Source of the DNA: Apteryx mantelli
Taxonomy: Eukaryota; Chordata; Aves; Apterygiformes; Apterygidae
Direction: 5' to 3'
Length of the DNA: 64,000 nucleotides
NCBI RefSeq assembly: GCF_036417845.1
Contig: NC_089979.1
Location: 120,251,415-120,315,414, forward strand
Positions 1 through 36,887 of the stretch are shown one piece after another. The notes under the pieces are model-generated. The model made no database searches. It was not told the DNA's origin and saw only the letters and a program-made list of their open reading frames with translations. Position numbers and translations under genes: made by a program. Every line of letters starts with the position of its first letter. Position 1 is the stretch's first letter.

Positions 1-1888
1 ATGAGCAAGCAAGCATAGCTGAATGGAGACCTCCTGAGTGAGCTCAAACACTTAAAAAGAAGTGCACGGAAAGCTGAAGCAGGGATGGGCTGCCCCTGGA
101 AGAATGTGGAAGCATTGCCTGGGCAGGCAGGGATGGGATTAGGAAAGGCCAAAGCTCAGCTAGGTTTGAAACTGGTGAGGAATGGGAAGACAGTAAGAAA
201 GGCTCCTGCAGTTACATTGACAGGAAGACCAAGGAAGATGTTGGCCCAATGCTAAATGGGACTAATGGGCTAGTAAAAAAGGACAATCTTTGCCTTGGCC
301 TTTGCTGTCAATGTCTGTGCCTTAGTAGGAGAGTTTTTAAAGGAGAGAGGTACTACCCTCTGTAGAATAGGATTGAGTTAGGTGCAACTTAAATAATGGA
401 CATATTCAGATCCACAGTTGCTAAAGGAGCTGGCCTGTATCATTGTGAGGCTGCCCTTTATTATTTCTGGAAGGTCATGGTAATCCAGGGATGTCCCTGA
501 TGACTGGAAAAAGGCAGATGTCATACTCATCTTTAAGAAGAGGCAAGAAGGATGATCCAATGTACTTACAAGCTAGTCAGCCTCACTTCAGACCTCCAGG
601 AAGATTGTGACACAAATCCACCTTGAAGTAATTTTCAGACACATGAAGGACAAGAAGGTGTCTGAGAAATGCCACCACAGGTTTAAAAATGGGAAATTGT
701 ACCTGACAACCTGACCGACCTCTATGATGAGATGAGTGGCTCTGTGGATCAGAGGAAAGCACTGCATGTCATTTACCTTGATTTTAGCAAGGCTTTTGAC
801 GATGTCTCCCATGGCATCCTTGCAGCAGACTGGGGAGATACGGGCTGAATGGGTGGACTACAAAGGGGATGGAAAAATTGTGTGGACCATCAGACTCAAA
901 GGGTAGTTGTCAATGGTTCAAAGTCTGACTGGCAGCTAGTTACTAGTGGTATTCCTCAGGGGTCACTACGGAGGCCAATTGTGTTTTAACATTTTCATTA
1001 ACAACCTGGACAATGCAACAAAATGCACCCTCCGCAGGTTCATGGAACACCATGTTGTGGGGAGCCTTGGTACTCTGGATGGCAGGGCTGCCATGCAAAG
1101 GACTTTGGACTTACACCTCCAACTTGTCAAAGCACTGACAGCAATCTTGTGAAGTTCATCAAAGACAAATGAAGAGTCCTGTACCTGGAATGCAATAACC
1201 CCTTACAACAGCGGGGCTGGGGCTGACTGTTGGGAGCAGCTCTGCAGAGAAGGGCTTTGGTAGTCCTGGTGGACAGCAAGTTGAACATTAGCAGTACACA
1301 TGACAGCATACTGCACTGCATTAGCAAAAGTATGGCCAGCAGTGATTATTCTCCCCTGTTCATTACTCATGAAGTCACATCTGGAATATTGTGTCCAGTT
1401 TTGGGGCCCCCATTGTGAGGGACATTGTGCTGGACCCTTTCTAGTTTGACAGGGACACAGAGATGGTTGGGGGCTGAAGCATGTGTCATACAAAGAGAGG
1501 CTAAGGGAATTAGGCATGTTCACCCTGGAGAAGAGAAGGCTAAGGAGAGGATCTTATTGCAGTCTACTGCTACCTAAAGGAGGATTATAGAGAACACAGA
1601 ACAAGGCTCTTCTCAGAGATGTACAGAGAAAGGACAAGGGGCTTCAGGCACAGATTGCAGCAAGGTCCAACTGAACAGAAGGAAAAAATTGTTCCAGGGT
1701 TGTCAGACACTGGAACAGTTTGACCAGAGAAATTGTGGGATCTCCATCGTTGGATATTTTCAAAACCCATCTGGTGGGGCTCTGAGCAGCCTGCTCTAAC
1801 TTTGAAGTTAGCTCTGCACAGTGCTGAGAGTTAGACTAAATGGCCTCCAAAGATCCCTTCCAACCTACATTATTTTAAAACTTCGTGA
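1..1888 (+). mobile_element. Old, heavily decayed CR1 LINE fragment (ORF2 and 3' UTR)
   Basis: The stretch follows the CR1 consensus from upstream of the reverse transcriptase through to the 3' UTR. Recognisable pieces are the tail of the endonuclease-RT linker near 120-240, a YLDFSKAFD-type RT motif near 774-800, the GIPQGS region near 950 and the 3' UTR hallmark near 1830-1865 (tggcctccaaagatcccttc). The frame is broken many times, and the FADD catalytic site near 1040 is destroyed. It begins before the window and lacks a clean octamer tail. It lies in a LARS2 intron in the sense orientation and is not functional. Confidence 0.85.
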
Positions 1889-4800
1889 TTTTTATAGCAT
1901 TGTTAATTTGGAATGTGTGTTGTTCAGTCTGCTGTGGCAGAGCTGCACCACTAAAGCTGTGTGGTGTAGACTGCTCTAAGTAAGGTAAATTGTAGAAGAA
2001 AACTGGCTAACTTCAGTTTAAAAGTACACAGGAAATATTGACTATGTCTAGTGACAATAGCAGAGAAAATCAAAATTGCTTTCTGTAAAAGCAGTTTGGA
2101 AGATTGTAGAGAATTCCTCTGAGGATATATATAATCTCAGAAACTGTTGCACATGTGAAGAAATGTTACAGCATTGCCCTTAGGGTCTGTTGTTTGTACT
2201 GCTTATATGTGTGTTCAGAATGCAAGATGACTATAACAAACACATCATCATGTATAAAATTGTCTTCTTGCTTTAGCTCTACACAAGTTAAAGCATTAGA
2301 TGCTTCTAAGCAGTGAAGTCAAATTAGGATTTTGTTTTTATATGGAAATTGCAAAGTCCTCTATAAATGTTACCACATGTTAGAAATTTGTTTTAACATT
2401 TGTCAGAAGCCACTTTTGCTCAGTCTTCTGTTAGGATTGCTCTAGGACTGGTCTGAGATCCAAAAAGGGTGATTAGGCACAACAAACTTGTTGTTAGAAA
2501 GCTTAAAATCATGGTGTAGGACCCACAGCTGCAAGGGAAAATTATTAAAAGGTTAAAAAACACTCCTCTTGTGATTTTTAAATCTTGTGCTACTAGCTCT
2601 TGTCTGTTCACTGATTAAATTAATAAAACTCTGCTACATCTCAGTTGATGAGTGCTACAACCATTTAATGTGTTAACTGGTGCCATGACAAATTTTGAGA
2701 TGCACCTACAAATCTGTAATAATCTTTCATTTTAATAGGTTCTCTTCATAGTAATTTTCATTGTTTGGCTCCTGCCCTCTGACTTGCAAATCCATTGAAT
2801 TTTTTCCTGGTAGTCTGTATTTCTGTATTAATGACTGTTACTGTAGTAATGAGACTGAAAACAAAAGTTCAAAATTTTGTAGTTTGGATTTTCAAAGCAA
2901 CCTACTCTGTCCTCTTCATGTATGATATGCATTATAATAGAACTATAGCCATTCATTTACAATCACCCACATGCTTTCATAGAAAATGCAATGTTTGTAG
3001 GCATCTAAAATTGTTATAAACGGTATAATTATAGTTTAAATCTCCCCTGAAGAGGGAGCATGATTTCTCCTTTTTTTTTTTTTTTTTTTTTTCTTCAAAT
3101 GAGTCAAATTGGAGATGGTAGGAGGAGCTGCTCATTTTCTCTAATGCTGACACAGTAGAATAAATAGCACCCTCTGGGTATTGATACATGTGACAACAGA
3201 TTAAGCCCAAGTTGATGTCATTCTGTCTTAATATTCTGGACTGTAAACTGCAACAGTTCTGGAATTAATTCACAAGCCAGGCAGCCTTCCCACTTGTCAC
3301 CACCCCTGGGAGAGGAGCCAGGCAGGCAGCTGGGGCCAGCAACTACATCATCTCTTCCAGCTAATCCACTGTGGTGGATGTGTTGACACCCTCAGTTACA
3401 CCTGCTCAACCATATTATTGCAAGTACGAGTTACACAGAATTTGGCTCTTCCTAAGACTTTAGTAATCAGTTCTGTTTGATGAATAAGTGTAAATGGAAT
3501 CCAGCACATTCTCCTTGAAGGATTAGAAAGCAATAAAAAAGCTTATTGTTGCCATCAAGTCAGCAGATTTAACTGATAGTGCCTTCTTACTCAACAGATT
3601 TGTTCTCTATTTTTGCATAGCTGCATTACAAAATAAAAGAAGATATCTCTGTGGCAGAAAGAGTTTATTCTGTAGAGGGAGGATGTTAGAGCCTCAATAA
3701 GTTCCTTGGGGACTTTACTATTAGCGTTGATTTTTTAAATAAAAAGCACTCAGATATTGACTGTATAAAATCAAAAAGTAGAGTGTTGTTTGATCTTTTT
3801 TCTGCGTAAAATGATCTCCCCCCTAAAATCACTTATACTCTGACCTTCTCCAGCATTGCCAGATTGTTGCAGATGGAGCTAAGTGCAGGTTTCACAAGCT
3901 TCCAAACTCAGCTGACAGTGTCTGACCAAGGTCTTATCTGAACTCTAGGGCATGATACTGGGTGCTCTCAGCCTTTCTAAAGACGTGGGATGCAAATATA
4001 TTCAGTAAGTTCCCTGCCTTTCTTTTGAGTCCACTATTTATCACTGTTGCAGGCTACACAGAGTCCTTCCAGCCAGGTCACTTGTAATTGTAGCAAAAGT
4101 CCCACTATCTGGCTTGCCCGGAGCAGAACCTGGGGACTGAGGACGTGGCACGGAGCAGGAGCTGCTGATCTGTCAGCCACACCTGCCCCTCTAGCCAGTG
4201 CATGCTCCTGTGGGGAGAGATTATTTATCATCGAGATGAACCTGCATATGAAAGTTAGTGAAAAGCAATAGCTGGATTACACACCTCGTGGCTGTCACAG
4301 CTGATCCTTCTGTGAAATGTTGGACTTCACAGGTGGGGTCCCACCTGACATACAGCACGATCAAAAACTGCACACAAACGAGGCCCCGGTGTCTGTACTC
4401 CAGCATGGGTACAAGCAGACTTCACAGGCAGATGTAGGCATATCCCGTTCCAGCATGCTTACAATTTGAAATGCAATTGAGCACTGAGAGAAACTCAAGC
4501 AACCTCTTTGTTTACTGTGCTGGAGAAGTCTGCCTGTCTGAACATAGCTTAGTTTCAGTTGTTTTCAGTTGTTTCAGGAGGTATTTTGTAATGCCAGGCC
4601 ACGAGTTTGTGTTGCAGGGCTTAGATCAGAATTGCATCAGGTGTGATGTGCTGTGGCATCTTTGCAGCTCCCTTCCATAGCCAAGCAACTGCTGTGTTTC
4701 TTTGGAGGGGAAGGTTGTCGGTGTGCAGTTTTGTTAATGTAAATTAAAGTGTAACTCTACATGTGACCATGCGATGGAGCCATCACAGCACCAGCAAAAA

Positions 4801-7318
4801 TATTCAGCAGATCGGGAGAAATTCGGTACAGGGCTACATTTGTTTCTGAGCCCTGTGTATATTAGACGGGCTCTGCCTCTCTCATTTTGGACGTTTCTCC
4901 ATTCTTCTGCGGTCTCCCATTAGGAACATGTGTTTTTTTCCCCCCATATTTGGTAATGTATTTTGTATTCCGTTTTTATAGCCTTTGTCAGCATAAACAA
5001 AAATAGGAAATGCTCATTCCTACGTTCAACTTTTAATAACTTGGCATATGATCTGAACTAACTCTTTGTCATTAAAGATGTGTGCCTTGAAAAATTGCTT
5101 CCAGTTGGGAGTGTTATATGATTTTGATGTTCTGCCTATTTCATTGGTTTTATTTTTTTAGATAGCAACAGATGTAATTGTTTTAATAACTGTTTTAGAT
5201 CTTAGACTGAAGTGCTGAATGATAGGAGAAAAAAAATCTTTTTATACTTCTTCTTTGTAATTTCTTTAGTTTGTGGAGTAAAACAAGACTTGCTGTCTCT
5301 TGAAGCATTTTTACACCCGTTTTGTTGGTGATAGAATGACAAGGCTTTTGATTAGGACTTTTCATTTTACATTGACTCAGAAGACAATTATTTGAGACTG
5401 TATTGCTTCCTGCTTTTAAAATACTGTTTCTTGTTTTTACTCTCTAAATTTGACTTTGACTCTCAGCTCCTTAAGTTCCTTTAATTTATTTCTAAGCAAG
5501 AGAACTTTTCAGGCAACCTATGAAATATTGTTCAGAAAATGTTTATAGAGATGCCTGGATGTTACTCTTACTTCATATTGTTGATAAAACCAGGTAGTAT
5601 TGTAGATACCTGTGCTGCCTGGTGACTGAATGATTTCACTATGTGCCATTACTTGCCCAATATTTAGGAGTATGCAAAATATGCAAGGGAGAGAGCTCTT
5701 GTTCAAGCATGAATATGTTGAAGGTAAAGTATGAAGCCTGTTGCTTTCTCTCTTCCAATTAAAAGCTTTTCTTTCAAATTTCTCCTTACTTCAGAGTCAT
5801 CAAAAGCATTTAAAGAACAGCAATTGAAAGGTATCTGCTTTAATTCGTTTTAAAAAAATACGTAAATCTAATAATAATTTTACTATATCATTATGTTACG
5901 ATGTTTTAAATTATGAAATAAATTGTCATGTATTCTATATTTAATAATAATGTAAAATACTAAATTGACTCCAGAAGACTGAGTAGTGTTTTCGATTATG
6001 CCTTTTTATATGTGAAGTAAAACATAAATGCTATTTTTACTATTTCTTCTTTAGATGGATGAGTTTATTGTAGCTTTTGGAAAAATATGTAAATACAGGT
6101 GATGCATCCTTTGTATGTAAGCATATTTTGGTAGATATTTGGAGCTTCCTTAAGTGGAAGCGTGGGGGATCATTCAGATTACTTAATGTTGAGCACATGT
6201 GCTAGGGAGGTTTACAGGTCAGTAGTAGTCAGCACTGATAAGCCAGTCCTCCAGAATGGTGATCCCCACAGCCTTTGTACCTGAGGATCCCTGGAGAGTA
6301 TTCCTCAGACTCCATGCCTCCTGGGTCGGGCTCCCTACCTCTTCCCTGGCCAGTAGTGTTCCTGGTGCCGCTGCCACAACTGCCTCGCCTTCCTGACCTA
6401 TCGAGCGGGCACTGAAACCTCTAGAGATTGATTGCGTTGACTTTTTTTCAGTGCAAACAATGACAGCCACCTGAATCAATGAGCTAGGAACGCAAGATCG
6501 CTGAAAGAAGGTGGGAGCAATAGTGTATCTGTCAACCAGAGCAGTGTTTGCTTAGAATTTATTTCTTGCTGAGTGTACTACTGCCTTTAGTTTTGGTGCT
6601 TTTAAGGCTCTGTTTGTCTCCATCATACACATATCTGATAACTTACTCTTCCTGATGCAGATTTTAATAGAAAACTTAAGTTTTAGTATTTCAGATGCTA
6701 AATAAATTGGTCCACTGACATGTGAACTTTCCAGCATTGCAATTTTCTAGTGTACTTTTTTTTTTTCTTATAACTAGGCCTTGATGGCTAGTTCTGCAAA
6801 GGGCAAGGCATACAAATACTTATGTTTGTTCAAGAAATTGTATCTTCTCAGTTTATAAAAAGAAATGGGCCATGAAATTTAGATTTTTTCGAAATACTGT
6901 GATCCTCGGAGAGAAGTTAGAATTAAACATTTGTAAGGAATTCAGGCGAGGTACTTGAACACTTTTACAAATGGGGATTTAGTTTAATATTAGTGAACTT
7001 GCACAGTTTGTCAAGAAACCTTAGTGTATTATCCATATTTTTATTTGAAAAGTGGTGTTAGAATAACTCAGTACTAAATCAGGATGCAAGAATGTGTGCA
7101 GAATATGATAAATATTTATACTTGTCAACTAGCCATCATGAATAAATGAAGAAAGTATTCTGACTTTCACAGGTGACAGCCTTTTATATATAGTCAACTT
7201 AAAATTCTTCTTTCATTAAATAATTGTGCCTGATTGGTTCAACATCTGAGGCTTATCACAGAAAGAACTTTTGACAGCTGTTTTTGACAGACCAGTTTCT
7301 TTTTCCTTCCTTCCTTAG
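1889..7318 (+). other. LARS2: LARS2 intron, no gene recognised
   Basis: AT-rich sequence between the decayed CR1 and exon 7319-7422. It holds a poly-T tract at 3071-3092. I looked for the preceding LARS2 exon (an IGG.EHA..HL.YARF-type segment ending in a split Arg codon) and did not find it, so the intron probably begins before the window. Confidence 0.7.
3071..3092. repeat. Poly-T tract (22 T)
   Basis: An uninterrupted run of T in a LARS2 intron. No flanking retroposed sequence was recognised, so it is treated as a simple repeat. Confidence 0.9.
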
Positions 7319-29798
<22,480 letters not shown>

Positions 29799-30800
29799 TT
29801 AAGGCACTGCTGGGCGATGAAAGGGGACTGGAATACTTCAAGATGAAACCAATTCAAAAATACCAATTATGGTTATTTAAATCTCATATAACATGGGGGG
29901 AGAGAAGATGTTATTAATAAGTTGGGTTGCTGCTAAATCTTCATTTGAACATGGAGAAAGGCACAGAATTAAAGCTTCTTGAGGGTAAGACACTATTTGT
30001 CCATATTCTCTGGGAGAATGAGAAGGAAACACAGAAGAACTGGATGACTGTAACAGAATGTAAATTTTATACATGGGTTTTAGTGTTAACCTCAGAAATA
30101 TGTCCTATTGGAAAGTTGACTTGGATAGATGCAGAGACACAACTATGTTTCCAGGGCTAGACAAGTGTCACGAGTACTTGCTACAGCAAATGTTAGGTGA
30201 GCTATAATCAGTCATAATCTTTGTTCCCTATAGCTCATATTTAGGTACCATAGTATTAATTAACATTTTCTGTAGTAACATTTTCTTACAATTTAGTGTT
30301 AATTGAAAGGCTTGGTTTAATACTGGCTAACGGCCTAAGGCATGGCAGATAACCAGAATGGGGTTGTTTGACATATTTCATATACGTTTTGGAGGCAAAC
30401 TGAGAAAACAGTCAAATGATTTAGCTGAGCCCTGCCTTAGCCAGGGTCCTCTTTACTTGCTGTCATATTTCTATCAGTTAATACATGAGAGATTCAAATT
30501 CCACAAAGTGCTGACAGTTATTTGTGTACAGAACGGAATGGAAGTTGTTTTCCATTCATAAGCCATCTCAGAGAATTTCAGGGGGATTCAAGAAAGAGGT
30601 GAGCTGGCTACTAGTAATGCAGCAATGGTGAAGGCAGAGAGCGTACTTTTTGCTTCTACTCCTAGTTCTTGCTGTGCCTATATCATAAAACTTGAATAAA
30701 AATTCTTTTTTTTCTGAGGGGTTCATAAAGTAGAAATAGCAGTCGTGTTTCTAAAAAGCATCCAGACTCTCAATAAAACACATAGTCATTCTCATGCCTC
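29799..30800 (+). other. LARS2: LARS2 3' UTR with two candidate polyadenylation signals
   Basis: This non-coding sequence follows the LARS2 stop. Canonical AATAAA hexamers occur at 30695-30700 and 30772-30777, which gives a 3' UTR of roughly 0.9-1.0 kb if either is used. Another AATAAA lies at 31847-31852. The true cleavage site cannot be chosen from sequence alone. Confidence 0.55.
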
Positions 30801-33800
30801 ATTGCAACCCTTTTACTGGTACAGTGCATTGCTGTTATAGCCACATGGAAATGTTTAACATATTTAGCAAGTGCTTGAAAAGGTTTTCCAAAGAGACAAT
30901 TACAGAGTTCATTGTATGAGAATGTCTTTTCCTTAACAGCCATTAAACTAAGTAGTCCAGTAAGCCAGGCACTTAGGGGCCATAGGTATCGACAAAAACA
31001 AGCAGCTAGGCAAATACAGAGGTCTGAAAAACTTTGAACACAGCATTCATCCAGCTTGTGTATTAAATTGAAAAGAAACTAGCAAAAATCTCTCACTTAA
31101 GGATCTTAAGGCTCACTTACTGTTAAGCAATACAAAAACTCATTTTGTTGCTTTTATGCATTTTTGATGTCAAAGATCTAGCTACAGAATAGAGATACAA
31201 GACTCACTGGGCAGGATTGGTTCTATGCTTTCCCAATAGTGCAACAAAACTGTCTGGTTTCCACTTCCTTCTGGACCATGCTAGTGCAGATTTTCTCTTT
31301 AGCAGTCCTTTGACACAAGAATGACTAAGGAATGGAATATTTATAATGAAGATACAGTCTTCGCTGTTTTAACACTCCACACATCCTAGCCACAAAGGAA
31401 TGCATTCAGACATTTAAACATAGGCCTTTAGTTGAAGTTAAAATAATCTGAATTCCAGTGTCTGCCTGACATATGTGTTGTTAGGAATTCATAAAACTCC
31501 TGTTCAGAAGCCCCTAAAAGGGCTGTGAAAGAGATCCTTTAAAAGCTGTAACACAGCACAGTCCTGCTTTTTTCCATATGAAAGTTTAACACACACCATG
31601 GAACCATTTTAGCAGAGTTTTTCTTTGGGGGGAAGGGTGACATGTTTGGTGTAAATAAAAACTCTTACAGTTTACAAGAATGAAGAAAGATGTTGCAAGC
31701 CGGTTGGCCCTATGGTGCTGTTTAACAAAAGCTGCAGTCACTACAGGCCTGAGCAGCAGAGCAGTGTTTATTGCTGTTAGCACTGAAGTATATTTGCTCT
31801 TGCAAGAATTGCAGTGAATTGTAGATGTCGCTTTGATTCAGGCAAAAATAAAAATAAGGAGTGGACTTCTGCACACTGAAAAAGGAAAAGTAATGATTAG
31901 CAATTGCACAAAAAGTATATAGTAAGAAGTCACACCAGCATGTTTACAGTAAGTCGAAATTCAGTGCAGTCTAGAGGATACAAAAAGGTTGTGAAAAAGT
32001 GAGTGTGAGAGATGAAGATGTGGAAAGTCTGACAGAGCCTAATCCCCGAAGTAAGTCTGTTTGAAGGATAGCAGAGCTGCTAGCTGTGGGGTTTTGCAGT
32101 TGTCTTGACACCTGTTGAAATTTTTCATAATGTTGACCTGATCTGAAGCATGACTGCTATGTGTTTTATGATAATTGTGACTTACAAGTTTGTTGTGTGC
32201 CTCGGTTGGACTGATATCGATAGGACAGGCTGTAAACTGCTACACAAGAAGATTTAAAATAACTTTTTATTGCATGTCTTACACTTATTTAGCAATTTTT
32301 TTTTGTGCTATGGTATAGCTACATCTTTGTTCTGAAGTTGGTATAAAATGTTGTCGCAAATGGTATGTCCTTGGAGAGCTCAGGGTCTAAATAATATGGG
32401 AGTTTTAAATGTGGGAGGAGTTATTTGAGAAGTGGGAAGGAAAAGCGCTCATGGTTGGTCAATCAAATTGCACCGTGTTAGTTATACACATTAAAATGGA
32501 TATGGTGACCCTGTCCTTATTCCATGAAATTATGAGCCACAGAAAATGTGAGAAACTTGCTAGAAACCTAGTGGGACAGACCTAGGACAGACTACTGCAA
32601 GGAAGCAAGGAAACAAATCCATGACACACAAAGGACACTTTCTGCATCCTGTCACTCCCTGGGGTAGGAGACCAGGACTAGAGTGATCACTGCACTGAAC
32701 CAGTCTGTATCATGTCTCCATTTGAAGTAACATAAGAAAAGAATCATTAGCACACTTTCTGCCCCCAAAATCATTCATGTAACTGCATTTCCAAAAAATT
32801 TTCTGGAAAAAGGGAATTAGCAAAGTCCAGAAAGGCCACTAAGTACTTCTCTAACGCTGTTGATTTCATGAGAAGGATCTCAGACCTCGAGCGATGGTGG
32901 CAGTGGCATGTGTTGGAAGACACCACAGTGCAGAAGAACTTTTTGCTAGCCATGGGTGTTTCATAGTCGTCCCCCATGACTGACATGACATGCCAATGCT
33001 GTTTTGCAATGAGGCAGCAGAGCTTTTTAAATCACATTAAGGAACAATGTTACACCTTAGGTCATGAGCTAAGGCAATTCTCTAGCCAGACTGTCCCACT
33101 TAGGCTTCAAACAAAAAGGCATACATGGGCATTGCTGAACAAGCATTTATTTTTCCATGTCCTTCAACTGAATCCAAAAATGGAGATTTGGTGAAAAATT
33201 AAATCGGTGATCTCTCTTGTAGTTACCAGATTAAAGTGATGCCTCAGAACTAGCATCCGCTTAATGATGGTATTTTTAATATGCCTTTGTAAAAACCTGT
33301 TTGTTTCTCCTGAAAGGAGAAATTCCACAGATAATGCAGGTCCTATAATGCATATGCTTGTCTCTCTTCATGGATCATGTAGGTCATACAGTGCATGTGT
33401 CCTAGGGAAATTTGCCATATACAGTGTTTTTCTAAAAGCTTTGCTATAGATGAGGAGAGGGGGAAATTACAATTCATTTTCTAGTTTTGTAATACTTATT
33501 ACAGACTGCAGAAAGGGGATCAGTGTCTTGGCTTTATTTATGTATATTTAGCTATTTAGAATATTGCATACACTGTTTTTTGCTGGATATGTTTTCTGCT
33601 TCTTTATTTCTTCAGTCCCCTTCTATTACCATCTGAGCTAATTTTATATCACAGGACTGTCCTGTAAGAGGAATGTTGAATGGGAAACCAGGTACCTCAC
33701 CAGAGCCCAAATGGGGAATATACTTATTAGCCCATGGTTTGTATCAGTCTGGGTTCTGATCATCAGGTTTTGACTTAAAGCAGTGTTGCTGGAACTACAG

Positions 33801-36350
33801 CCACATTATTTTTTATGGAAACTGGGCGTATGTCCTGAAGAAAAAGTGTGAAAGCCAGTCAATATGTGTCCCAGTCATTGCAGAATAAGAGCTGAACTGG
33901 AATGTTATCTGTACATAGGAGAGAACAGGATCAGAGCTGTCATCTGCAATGCAGATGATAAAAGAGAACTTGCCTGACATGAGGAGGAAAGGTGGGATGT
34001 TTTTTTTCCCTTCCTGAATGAACTGTCTTTCTGGTACCACATAGCATTTCACAATTCACTAACCCCATCTGTCCCAGGAGGCCCAAAGTCACACACAACC
34101 TTTGTCTTGCAGCACTTTTCTCAGTCAAGTTAGCGTCAGGCAGGGCAAATTTTATTCTGGAAAAGTCCAAAAGTTTTTAACCCTGGAGAGTTGTAATCCA
34201 TCATCATCTGTATAAAATTGGTCCCGCTTTTATGGGTAGTCAGAGAGTTTGAACAGTTGAAAGCTAACACTTTCCTGGGTTTGTAAGTCATTGGTGCCTC
34301 TGAGTTGGAGTATTTTTGCCTTTCAATTAGGTATCCAAATGGATAGCTGAGCTGCAGCCAACATTGAGGACCTGAAGTGCTTGTACTTTCTTGGAGCAGT
34401 GGACTTCCAGGTGCTCTGAAAACTGGACCTTAATTAAACAGGGCTTTCAAAGAGTGAAGTTCTTTGCCTCAGTGAATGCTTTCAGTAATTTGAGCTTAAA
34501 TAGCTTGTGAGAAGTGTGTAGCCAAGTTACAGGTAGAAATCCTGATGGCTTTTGTTCTTTCTGCAAGGCATTACGTTGGCAATGAGAGACTGGAAATTTA
34601 TGAAGGACAAATGAATGCTTGTATTTGCTGTTGGGTGAACGTGGCCCAAAACTGTCACAGATTTTGATCACAAAAACCTCATCAAAAATATCTTGTAATA
34701 TTGAATATCTAGGACACTTCCTTGTATGCTCATCTGCCTGCACCGTGCTGATCTGCAGTCTGTTTTAGGCTGCCTATTGCTTGCTCAGCAGAGGAGCATG
34801 CAAACAGAAAAAGCTTAAATATTATCTGTTGAATATCCACATTCTTTTTGCCTGCAGTTGTGAAACTCAGCCTGAGACACTTGAGATACAAGAAGTCACT
34901 GAAGGTTTCTTACTCTAAGGGCCTGATCTTCTTCAATGTAATTCTAGGTAGAAATTTATACATTCACATGAATGGAAATGTGTGTCCTTGTGCTTGCCCT
35001 GTTGGATATGAGTGCACGAGTCTTAATTTTGTACATACCCGGAGCTAATGAGATGCAAGCTCGTGTGTGCAGCATCTTGGAGCCCATGTTCCAGTCACCC
35101 ACTGATGGCCAGACTGTTTGTGTCCTACACAGTGCTCTAGCCTGACAGAAGCCCTGTAACCAGGCTTTCTGGGCTGGTTGCAAGGGAAAGGCTGATAGTC
35201 AGGTTCTGAACTTCCTTTTTCTATGTGTAGTTGTTTACACATGCCAAACTGAGTGTAAAAGGTCCAAGGTTCTCCTAGCACACCCACCTTCTACTGACAG
35301 AAGAAATGCACAAGCTGCTGAGCAATGGGGAGTTGCTCTCCAGTAATTACACTTGGTGTCAACAATATGTGAAGCTAAACACATACAGTCATAACAGCTG
35401 TACAAGATCCAATGCAGTGATCAGGAATAATAAACACAGAACAAGTAACTGGGACAGAAAAGAGAGCAATTTAATAAAGCAGTATGATGGGCAGCCTGGG
35501 TTTCTTTCTGATGAAGGTTAAGAGAATTGGTATAACCAGATTTTTTTTGCTACAAAAGAAAATGAATTGTCTTTAAATACAGAGCAGTATAATTAGTGTA
35601 TCTTACTAATTGCTGCAAAATAGAAATACATGTGTATGTTTCTGGGCTGGCTAAGGCAAGAAGGTATTGTGAAAAATTGTAGAAGCTTTTAGAAGCAAAT
35701 ACTTTTCTTAAGTACGTCTCCATCCCTGGAGATCCACATGGCTGGATAAAATAGCAAGGGTGCAATAAAAATAAGTACAGTACTTCACAATTTTCCCATG
35801 TGAAGGACTATTTAAAAACATCTGTCGGTCAGAGAGATCCTTCTAGGTCATGCATGGAAGAATGGACGGACATGTTCACTGCATCTGGTAAATCCACTTG
35901 AAGTCCACCAAGTCATACTAGGTCGATGATTAATGGCAGGATATCATCTGATTTGCAGTGTTCTTTCTGCGTAAGGTTACCAAAGGCCATGTATGTTGAT
36001 TAAACAGATCATGATGCTGTTTGTGTTAATGCACTGAAAAAGAGGCAGGGAAAAGGAACTGGCAATTTCTCCAGGGAAGTTATTGTCCTGATAAAAGCAT
36101 CTTTTTGGTAGAGCACAGAGAAAACAAGCTATTCTCTATTCTTTTGAGGAGGGGTAGGGAAGAGGAAAACCACCAAACCGCCTGCATTATTTTGGTGTAA
36201 CTGAAGCCACCACATACTAGAGTTTGTCCTGGTGGACAGACAGTGAAGGGAGACCAGAATCATGCTCACCACTGCTGATGGCACATGAGGACGTTCAAGG
36301 AGAGAAACACAAACAGCGTTCTCTGCCCAGAGCAACATGAGGGCCAAAGC
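30801..36350. other. Intergenic, no gene recognised
   Basis: Unique-looking AT-rich sequence after LARS2. Only short open frames are present, without motifs. An AATAAA at 31847 could serve a longer LARS2 transcript. Confidence 0.7.
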
Positions 36351-36789
36351 AGCTGATCAGCTGGCGCCCTGCTTTGGCCCTCCTCTGGGACATGGGACTG
36401 CCACAGCCCACGGCTTTGGCCATACCCTGGGATTTGCAGCATTTTCTTTACCTGCGTCTGGCTGACCTCCTGGTTGGGATCTCAGTGATTCCCTCTCGGC
36501 TTGTCTCATCTCCCTGAGATGTGCCATGCTGGTTAAACCCTCCATGCCTCAGTTTACCCACCTGTGAACAGGGCCTTTGTGGCATCCCCACCGAATTGAT
36601 GCTGCAGGGTGTAGCTACTCAAGGCATGTGACCCTGAAAGCCATTTTGTAAAGTGTTGACACCACCCCAAAAAGGAAAGTCAAAAAGTTGTCCCAGTTCA
36701 GCCCCTGGCCCTTCTGGTGCCGTTAGTGTTAAACAAATGACTCCTATGTAATTTGCTGCAGAGCTCATGCCCGTCCCAGGCAGTCATAC

Positions 36790-36887
36790 TGCAATAGAAG
36801 CAAAAAATCAGAGGGGGAGGGGTCCATTTCTGCCCTGCTGCAATAGAAGCAAAAAATCAGAGGGGGAGGGGTCCATTTCTGCCCTGC
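36790..36887. repeat. Perfect tandem duplication, 2 x 49 bp
   Basis: The unit at 36790-36838 is repeated exactly at 36839-36887. It begins tgcaatagaagc and ends tctgccctgc. No base differs between the copies, which suggests a recent duplication, a length polymorphism or possibly an assembly artefact. Confidence 0.95.

Noticed and set aside
7100..7180. Possible earlier LARS2 exon ending in TTTCACAG|GTGACA
   Set aside because: The needed frame meets a TGA shortly upstream and does not encode the expected YARF-type segment.
7284..7318. ATG at 7284 as a start for the LARS2 exon
   Set aside because: It lies in the pyrimidine-rich acceptor region, and the protein has a conserved upstream part. 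The exon starts at 7319.
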